Shown here: one piece after another, positions 59,333 to 64,000 of the stretch | How positions within the stretch are numbered: the stretch's first letter is position 1 | Layout of the letters: each line of letters starts with the position of its first letter | DNA from: Edaphobacter sp. 12200R-103 | GTDB lineage: Bacteria; Acidobacteriota; Terriglobia; Terriglobales; Acidobacteriaceae | DNA length: 64,000 bases | Direction: 5' to 3' | Assembly (NCBI RefSeq): GCF_010093025.1 | Contig: NZ_CP048114.1 | Span: forward strand, 620,001 to 684,000 | Program-made: the position numbers and the translations under genes | Notes under the pieces: model-generated | The model's input: the letters and a program-made list of their open reading frames with translations, nothing else | Told to the model about the DNA's origin: nothing | The model's database searches: none

Positions 59333-59893
59333 TTAGATTGTGTTCTCCGATATGGAAGTCTCCCAGCGGTGCATTGCCGGGTGCCTCACGTCTCGCCTCT
59401 GAGACGTGGGTTCTGATGGGGACATGAGGTCGGTTGTTATGGTTACGGGGACATCTTCGGCTGTCTTCCAGCGGCGGAAGCTCGACCACTTCCAATCTTC
59501 AGGCTTCGCGACGAGTCCGCGAGTTACGGGATTGCGATGGATATAGCGTAGCTTTTCGATCCGCTTATCCTCGGTAAACACGTTGAAGTCGTAGTATCGC
59601 TTCTGCCAGAACCGCGTTCGTCCTTGTTGTACCGAGACCGACAACTTAAGTGCCTGAATCGCCGTGGCGAGGGTGGCTTCGTTCGGTTCACTTACGAGCA
59701 AGTGTACGTGTTCGGGCATCACTACATATCCGTGCACGAGGAAGTCGTAGCGTGTCCGGATTTTCTCGAGGGACTGTACAAACTGGTCGCGTACCGTGGG
59801 GTTTCTGAGATAGGGAAGACGCTGATAACAACTGAAGGTTATGAAGTGGAGATGGTATCCGGTCTTCTGGTATCGAACGAGACCCTTGGTCAT
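59333..59893 (-). CDS. REP-associated tyrosine transposase (RAYT)
   Basis: A 186-residue single-strand DNA transposase of the IS200-related Y1/HUH class, which acts on REP hairpins. It has YHLHFITFSCYQRLPYL (first strand), HGYVVMPEHVHLLVSEP with the HUH pair His62/His64, ALKLSVSV, RFWQKRYYDFNVF with the catalytic tyrosine at 100 or 101, and KLRYIHRNPVTRGLVAKPEDWKWSSFR, a strong RAYT signature. GTG 59914 could extend it but falls in a REP hairpin; ATG 59893 is preferred. Its last about 30 codons run through the left REP (59376-59410), so the C-terminus is repeat-derived. Inverted REPs close to both ends support domestication rather than an autonomous insertion sequence. Confidence 0.92.
   Translation of the reverse strand: MTKGLVRYQKTGYHLHFITFSCYQRLPYLRNPTVRDQFVQSLEKIRTRYDFLVHGYVVMPEHVHLLVSEPNEATLATAIQALKLSVSVQQGRTRFWQKRYYDFNVFTEDKRIEKLRYIHRNPVTRGLVAKPEDWKWSSFRRWKTAEDVPVTITTDLMSPSEPTSQRRDVRHPAMHRWETSISENTI
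59376..59410 (-). repeat. REP hairpin, family B, left of RAYT
   Basis: The copy is GCCGGGTGC-CTCACGTCTC-GCCTCT-GAGACGTGGG. It is the inverse of the right-hand copy, with a 10-bp stem (one G-T pair) and a 6-nt loop. It lies inside the 3' end of the RAYT coding frame. Confidence 0.9.
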
Positions 59894-59909
59894 GGGTGAT
59901 ATCTTACTT

Positions 59910-59944
59910 CCCACGTCTCAGAAGCGAGACGTGGGGCACCCGGC
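59910..59944 (+). repeat. REP hairpin, family B, right of RAYT
   Basis: CCCACGTCTC (59910-59919) and GAGACGTGGG (59926-59935) are a perfect 10-bp stem with loop AGAAGC, followed by GCACCCGGC. With the left copy it forms an inverted pair bracketing the transposase gene. Confidence 0.92.
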
Positions 59945-60045
59945 TTTCCTCTAGGGTAACGCCGATATAGACGTTTTTGTCTATTAGCCGCCGTTTCAGC
60001 AGGTTCCCGCACAGCAACAGCAGGTTACTCCACAGCTCCCATTCT

Positions 60046-60063
60046 GGGGTGACGTGTCACCCC
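60046..60063. terminator. Palindrome downstream of the Rhs cassette
   Basis: GGGGTGAC-GT-GTCACCCC (60046-60063) is a perfect 8-bp inverted repeat, followed nearby by CCATGC-GAA-GCATGG. No T-tract follows, so a terminating role for the leftward transcript is uncertain. The rest of 59945-60104 shows no gene. Confidence 0.35.
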
Positions 60064-60104
60064 TAACCCCCATGCGAAGCATGGCAGGTTTGAAGCATAC
60101 AAGC

Positions 60105-60302
60105 CTACCGGATAAGGTGAAGAACCCCATACAGGCAGATTCCCACACAGAGCAAGATGTAGAGGGTTCTCCCAACACGGCTTGGAGGATTTTCGACTGG
60201 AGGGCGATTTCCCATCGTCCGGGTAGTTAGATGTCTTCCGAATAAACCATTTAAGATCAGCAAGAAGCCGACGATGGCCGCAACCCAGTACCTGAAGTAC
60301 AT
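60105..60302 (-). CDS. Small two-helix membrane protein, possible immunity protein of the Rhs tip
   Basis: A 65-residue protein: MYFRYWVAAIVGFLLILNGLFG, a polar loop with Pro/Arg (RTMGNRPPVENPPSRVGR), and TLYILLCVGICLYGVLHLIR. ATG 60302 is chosen because GGAGGG lies 5 nt upstream; TTG 60332 would add ten residues and overlap the Rhs gene. It starts 20 nt after the Rhs stop on the same strand, the usual place of an Rhs immunity gene. A membrane immunity protein would imply a membrane- or envelope-acting toxin; this is inference from position only. Confidence 0.6.
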   Translation of the reverse strand: MYFRYWVAAIVGFLLILNGLFGRHLTTRTMGNRPPVENPPSRVGRTLYILLCVGICLYGVLHLIR

Positions 60303-60322
60303 CCAACCCTCCGCATTATGGT

Positions 60323-61189
60323 CTATCTGCAATTGGGGTCTCCAAAAGTACCGATATCTGCATACACAGATACATTCAACGGTGATTTAGTCGCAGTGCC
60401 CACTCCAACCGATTGAATCTGGTTCGGGTCGCCGTTATGCGTTCCCACATAGGCAAGGAAAGGAGTGTCAGGTATAGGGGCAGCATAGTTCACATTTCCA
60501 CTGCTTCCACCAAATGACACACCTGAACCTCCAGGTACTAGGCTGGTGCTCCCTGCTAACTGGACTCCGTTCTTGGTATCTGCGGAAAGCCCTAATCCCC
60601 CTCTGCCGCCAACTCCAAGATATGCAGCAGCACCAAACGCACATACATTTGGAATCGGCGCAATTGCTTTCTGGATAGCTTGGATGTACTGAGCTGACGT
60701 TGGTGCTGAAGGGTTTCGTCGCTGGGCTAGATACTGCTGATCGGTGGCAACCTGCTGATCATAAAGCAAGTTTGTTCCCTGGGCTGGCGGAGTCACAGTT
60801 GCCGACATAAAATTCGCTGCGTCGGCGATATACGAATCCGCTTTATTGCTCCAGTCTTGCCCTCCGCTAAGAGAAGCAGTAGCTCCTTTGTCCAACCAAG
60901 TTCCACCCGCCGCGCCGCACTGCCCACTACTTCCAGTTTGCTTATCATCCTCCGAATCAAAGCTACCGTCATCCCAGACGCACGCCATGCCGCTAGGATC
61001 GATGAACTTTAATGGATTGTTCAGAACGTATGAGTACAAATTCAGGCTCTGCGGGTTCGTGGGATCGGCATATACAAGACCCGACGGATCAGGGCTTGAG
61101 AACCGCCCCATCGAACTTCCGTAGTACCTGGCCCCGAAGTAATCTAGCCCTGATTCGGAGTCTCTTTCTTTGCCGGAAGAGCGCCTCAC
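60323..61189 (-). CDS. Orphan Rhs core end with variable C-terminal tip
   Basis: A 288-residue protein carrying only the last part of an Rhs/YD-repeat shell: GKERDSESGLDYFGARYYGSSMGRFSSPDPSGL...NLYSYVLNNPLKFIDPSG (about 5-70), the Rhs core-closing signature. A unique C-terminal region of about 220 residues follows (Gly/Ser/Ala-rich, ending DIGTFGDPNCR). No N-terminal signal or YD repeats precede it; GTG 61189 overlaps the stop of the upstream synthase gene by 4 nt. This is the form of a displaced Rhs tip cassette. The tip shows no known toxin motif. Whether it is translated from the coupled GTG, or is a remnant, cannot be decided from sequence. Confidence 0.8.
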   Translation of the reverse strand: MRRSSGKERDSESGLDYFGARYYGSSMGRFSSPDPSGLVYADPTNPQSLNLYSYVLNNPLKFIDPSGMACVWDDGSFDSEDDKQTGSSGQCGAAGGTWLDKGATASLSGGQDWSNKADSYIADAANFMSATVTPPAQGTNLLYDQQVATDQQYLAQRRNPSAPTSAQYIQAIQKAIAPIPNVCAFGAAAYLGVGGRGGLGLSADTKNGVQLAGSTSLVPGGSGVSFGGSSGNVNYAAPIPDTPFLAYVGTHNGDPNQIQSVGVGTATKSPLNVSVYADIGTFGDPNCR

Positions 61190-64000
61190 CGATGCTCTGC
61201 CAAAGCCTCAGTCTGTTTTGACATCTTGGCGGTGCGTTCGAGTTTGTCCCAGCTGAAGGGTTTGCCGTCGATGGCTCGTTTGACGGTCTTGAAGAGCACG
61301 ATGGAGAAGACCTGACGATAGGTGAAGCGTTGGATCCAGATGTGGACCAGGAGCCAGGCGTCTCCTCGGCTGGCGGGGTGTTTGCGTTCGAGCGCGAAGG
61401 CCAGCGCCGAGGTGATGAAGTCGATGATAAGGAAGGCCGCAAAGAAGAGCAGCAGCTTGTGGAAGCTGGCGGCTGAGGCGGTATCCGGGTGGAAGTGCTT
61501 GTCGACGAAATATTGGATGGTTCCGGCGACGAACATCAGATCGATGAGTGGAGAGACGAGGGGCAGCAGGATCTGGAAGATGATGATGTTCGGGAGGGCG
61601 AAGAGCCCCATGGCGCGGTGGCGGGTGACGGCTCCCAGGTGCTTGAAGACAGCCTGCAGGATGCCGAAGGACCAGCGGAAGCGTTGGCGCATGAGGCCGT
61701 TCATGTCGACGGGGGCTTCGGTGAAGGCGAGCGCCTGGTCTTCGTAGATGACTGAGTAGCCCTGCTCGAGGATGTTCATGGTGAGGTCGGCGTCTTCGGC
61801 GACGGTGTCGGGATGGTAGCCGCCGCCGTCGCGCACGGCTGCGGTGCGCCAGGCCCCGATGGCTCCAGGGACGACCATGACGACGTCGAAGAGGTCCAGT
61901 GCGCGGCGCTCAAAGTTCTGGCTGGTGATGTACTCAAGCGCCTGCCAGCGCGTCCACAGGTTGACGCGGTTGCCGACCTTGGCGTTTCCGGCGACGGCGC
62001 CGATCTTTGGATTGGCGAAGTGGCAGACGAGGCGGGAGATGGCGTCGTGCGCGATGACGCCGTCTGCGTCGATGCCGACGTAGATCTCCTCCTCGGTCTG
62101 GTTGAGGGCGAAGTTGAGTGCTTCGGCCTTGCCGCCGTTGGGCTTGGTGAGAAGTGTCAGGCGTCCAGAGGCGAGATCGGCTGGGTAGGTTTTGCGGACG
62201 ACCTCGAGGGTGTCGTCGGTCGAGCCGTCGTCGATGACGATGATGCGCAGGTTCTTGTAGTTCGACATCAACACCGAGCGGATGGTGCGGGCGATGACCT
62301 TTTCTTCGTTGTAGGCCGGGATGAGCACGGCGACGCGAGGGGCGTAATCGGGCGCGGCGAAGTTTTTGCGGGTGCGCAGGCGGTCGATGACAGCGAAGAT
62401 ACCGATGATGATGAGCCGGCCGCTCATGAGGATGTCGCCGACGAAGAAGACGGCGACGACGAAGTTGTTGAAGAAGCCGATGAGGAAGAAGGTGATGGAA
62501 TCAGCCCTCGCCTGCCAGCGCTGGTGCGGCGTGAGGGGAGGCATGACCTCGGCGCGGGTTTTGCCGATGAGTTCGGAGACGGGGACGATCTGGTAGCCGC
62601 GCTGCCGGAGAGTCGTGATCAGCATGGGCAGGGCAGCCACGGTGGCGGAGCGGTCGCCGCCTCCGTCGTGCATGAGGATGATAGAGCCGCGGCGCCAGGG
62701 CTGGGTCCTCATGTCTGCCATCTGGGCGAAGACGCTGTCGGTGATCTCCTGCGGGGTCTTGCGGGGGTGCTCGTCCCAGTCGTTGGTGTCAATCTTGTTG
62801 CCGAGGATGACGTAGCCGAGGTTCTGGATGCGATCGACGGGAGCGGCCTGGTCGTTGGTGTCGGGCTCCTGGTCGATGGAGTAGGGCGGACGGAAGTAGA
62901 GGGGCTGCACGCCGAGCTTGGAGCCGAAGAGTCGCTCGGTGAGGTTCAGCTCGAGGTCGACCTGACCCTTGGAGATGTCACTGATGTCGGGATGCGTGAA
63001 GGTGTGATTGCCGATCTCATGCCCTTCGCGGTAGATGCGCTGCATGATGCCGACGTTCTTTTCGGCTTCTTCGCCGATGAGCAGGAAGACTGCTTTGACG
63101 TTGTACTGCTTGAGGATGTCGAGGATCTTCGGTGTCCATTCGGAGTCGGGACCGTCGTCAAAGGAGATGGCCACTTTCTTTGGGTCGTAACCATATTGGG
63201 TGACGGTGTAGGAGAGCGGGTACGACTCCATGGACTCCTCGACGACCATGCGGTACTGCAGGGGGACGGACTTGTCGTCGTCCATGGTAAGGTCGCGGGA
63301 ACCGTCCTGGGGCTTACGGGTAATACGCAGGATGTCACCTTCGCCCTCGGTATCGACGTCGTAGCCAGGGGCTACGCGGGCAAGGTCCTTCGCCGGGTCG
63401 GCGCGCAGGGGCGTATCCCAGACCTTCCACATGGAGTTGTCTTCCTGGCCGAGGCGCCAGAGCGCGTACGTCTGGATACCGAGGGCGCGGGCAGCGCGCA
63501 TCTGGTTGAGCACCGTGACCGCGTCGAGGAACCAGACGTAGTGGCGCACGTGTGCATCATCGTCGTCGTAGGCGAAGTGGACGTTGAGGGAATCGTCGTC
63601 GAGGTCGATCTTGGAGTTGGAGTCGTAGGCCTCCTGCCATGCCTGCTGGGTGGAGATGGTGGTGGCGGAGAGGACTTTCTCCGGCGCAGCCTTGTGGCCC
63701 CGGCGGGGTTTGGGTGGGAGCGTTGTTGTCCAGTCGTAGCCGTAGGCCGCGATGGCGCAGATTACTTTCTCTTTCGGGACGACTTTGAGGATGTTTTTGA
63801 GGTTGTCGACGAACCAGTCCTGCGAGGCGATGGGACCGGGTTGACTGCCGGTCTCATGTTCGTCGTAGTTCATAACGAGCAGGCCATCAGAGTGGTCGGC
63901 GAGGAATTTCAGGTCGAAGTCGGGATCGCGCGCGGGGACGTTGACGTAGAGGTGGAGGTTGCGAGGGTGGAAATCGTTGTAGAGGCCGGCGACGAGAGCT
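61186..64000 (-). CDS. GH18-like / polysaccharide deacetylase / GT2 synthase fusion (5' end beyond window)
   Basis: The frame is open to the right edge, giving 937 visible residues. Domains in order: the end of a GH18-like barrel (DGLLVMNYDEHETGSQPGP, about 40-200); a NodB-type deacetylase (about 290-480) with AISFDDGPDSEWTP, EIGNHTFTHPDIS and FRPPYS; membrane helices (SITFFLIGFFNNFVVAVFFVG, LIIIGIFAVIDRL); and a GT2 synthase (about 550-790) with VAVLIPAYNEEKVI, VIDDGSTDD, DADGVI, EDADLTM and QRFRWSFG (QxxRW). Further helices follow. The set resembles enzymes that make and de-acetylate a poly-N-acetylhexosamine-type exopolysaccharide, combined in one chain. The synthase would face the cytoplasm and the other two domains the periplasm. 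The product is inferred. Confidence 0.9.
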   Translation of the reverse strand, partial: ALVAGLYNDFHPRNLHLYVNVPARDPDFDLKFLADHSDGLLVMNYDEHETGSQPGPIASQDWFVDNLKNILKVVPKEKVICAIAAYGYDWTTTLPPKPRRGHKAAPEKVLSATTISTQQAWQEAYDSNSKIDLDDDSLNVHFAYDDDDAHVRHYVWFLDAVTVLNQMRAARALGIQTYALWRLGQEDNSMWKVWDTPLRADPAKDLARVAPGYDVDTEGEGDILRITRKPQDGSRDLTMDDDKSVPLQYRMVVEESMESYPLSYTVTQYGYDPKKVAISFDDGPDSEWTPKILDILKQYNVKAVFLLIGEEAEKNVGIMQRIYREGHEIGNHTFTHPDISDISKGQVDLELNLTERLFGSKLGVQPLYFRPPYSIDQEPDTNDQAAPVDRIQNLGYVILGNKIDTNDWDEHPRKTPQEITDSVFAQMADMRTQPWRRGSIILMHDGGGDRSATVAALPMLITTLRQRGYQIVPVSELIGKTRAEVMPPLTPHQRWQARADSITFFLIGFFNNFVVAVFFVGDILMSGRLIIIGIFAVIDRLRTRKNFAAPDYAPRVAVLIPAYNEEKVIARTIRSVLMSNYKNLRIIVIDDGSTDDTLEVVRKTYPADLASGRLTLLTKPNGGKAEALNFALNQTEEEIYVGIDADGVIAHDAISRLVCHFANPKIGAVAGNAKVGNRVNLWTRWQALEYITSQNFERRALDLFDVVMVVPGAIGAWRTAAVRDGGGYHPDTVAEDADLTMNILEQGYSVIYEDQALAFTEAPVDMNGLMRQRFRWSFGILQAVFKHLGAVTRHRAMGLFALPNIIIFQILLPLVSPLIDLMFVAGTIQYFVDKHFHPDTASAASFHKLLLFFAAFLIIDFITSALAFALERKHPASRGDAWLLVHIWIQRFTYRQVFSIVLFKTVKRAIDGKPFSWDKLERTAKMSKQTEALAEHR

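Noticed and set aside
59333..59893. Autonomous IS200/IS605 insertion sequence
   Set aside because: The protein has RAYT signatures and is bracketed by dispersed REP hairpins; no TnpB gene or IS-type ends were seen.

Overview
This window is chromosomal DNA from a Gram-negative bacterium, most likely an Acidobacteriota member of the Terriglobia (subdivision 1; Edaphobacter/Granulicella/Terriglobus-like). The assignment rests on gene content. There are two secreted VWFA-related proteins of the acidobacterial type, two PadR plus MacB-like ADOP permease cassettes, two very large Oar-like TonB-dependent receptors with an N-terminal carboxypeptidase-regulatory-like domain, and many dispersed palindromic repeats of the type TGTCATCCTGAGCG...GAAGGATCTGCGG. 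It is taxonomic inference, because no rRNA gene is present. No tRNA, rRNA, CRISPR array or prophage was seen.

Layout. 1-6.4 kb is a proteostasis block: the end of an Mrp-type ATPase, then hrcA, grpE, dnaJ and lon. 6.5-10.7 kb holds a DUF488 protein, a secreted hypothetical protein, a moaD-moaE-VWFA operon and an inositol-monophosphatase-family enzyme. 10.9-13.6 kb (minus strand) holds an ABC exporter with a dispersed repeat read in frame, and a secreted FKBP. 14.0-17.6 kb is the first giant TonB-dependent receptor, preceded by a good sigma70 promoter. 17.7-25.3 kb (minus) holds a fused LptF-LptG permease, an ADOP permease with its PadR regulator, and an OmpR-type two-component pair. 25.4-30.2 kb holds a three-repeat DUF3011 protein, a fatty-acid desaturase, and a rightward ArsR-SRPBCC-DUF899-small membrane protein cluster whose promoter is overlaid by an 18-bp palindrome.

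30.5-34.7 kb carries a RhaT-type rhamnose transporter divergent from lutABC (L-lactate oxidation). With a GH95 fucosidase at 39.7-42.3 kb and a Tat-exported enolase-superfamily protein at 56.6 kb, this suggests deoxyhexose use ending in lactate, although the genes are scattered. 35.0-39.3 kb encodes a 1054-residue secreted protein of unknown function translationally coupled to a VWFA protein with a degenerate metal site. 42.9-46.9 kb is a redox-signalling locus: a cNMP-domain histidine kinase, a receiver-thioredoxin-like-FAD reductase fusion, and a divergent pseudo-receiver LuxR regulator. 47.1-49.7 kb has pruA and a two-gene operon of unknown function (cysteine-rich zinc-ribbon-like protein plus two-helix membrane protein). 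50.1-53.4 kb is the second TonB-dependent receptor. 53.5-56.5 kb is the second ADOP/PadR cassette, with a duplicated operator-like site. 58.1 kb has a periplasmic alpha-carbonic anhydrase.

58.9-60.0 kb contains a REP-associated tyrosine transposase (RAYT) between inverted REP hairpins that match copies elsewhere in the window. 60.1-61.2 kb carries an orphan Rhs core plus variable tip followed 20 nt later by a small membrane protein, arranged like a toxin and its immunity gene. 61.2-64.0 kb is a GH18-like/polysaccharide deacetylase/GT2 synthase fusion that runs off the right edge. The candidates for something little described are the Rhs cassette, the redox-signalling locus, the 1054-residue protein with its VWFA partner, the zinc-ribbon operon, and the two repeat families.
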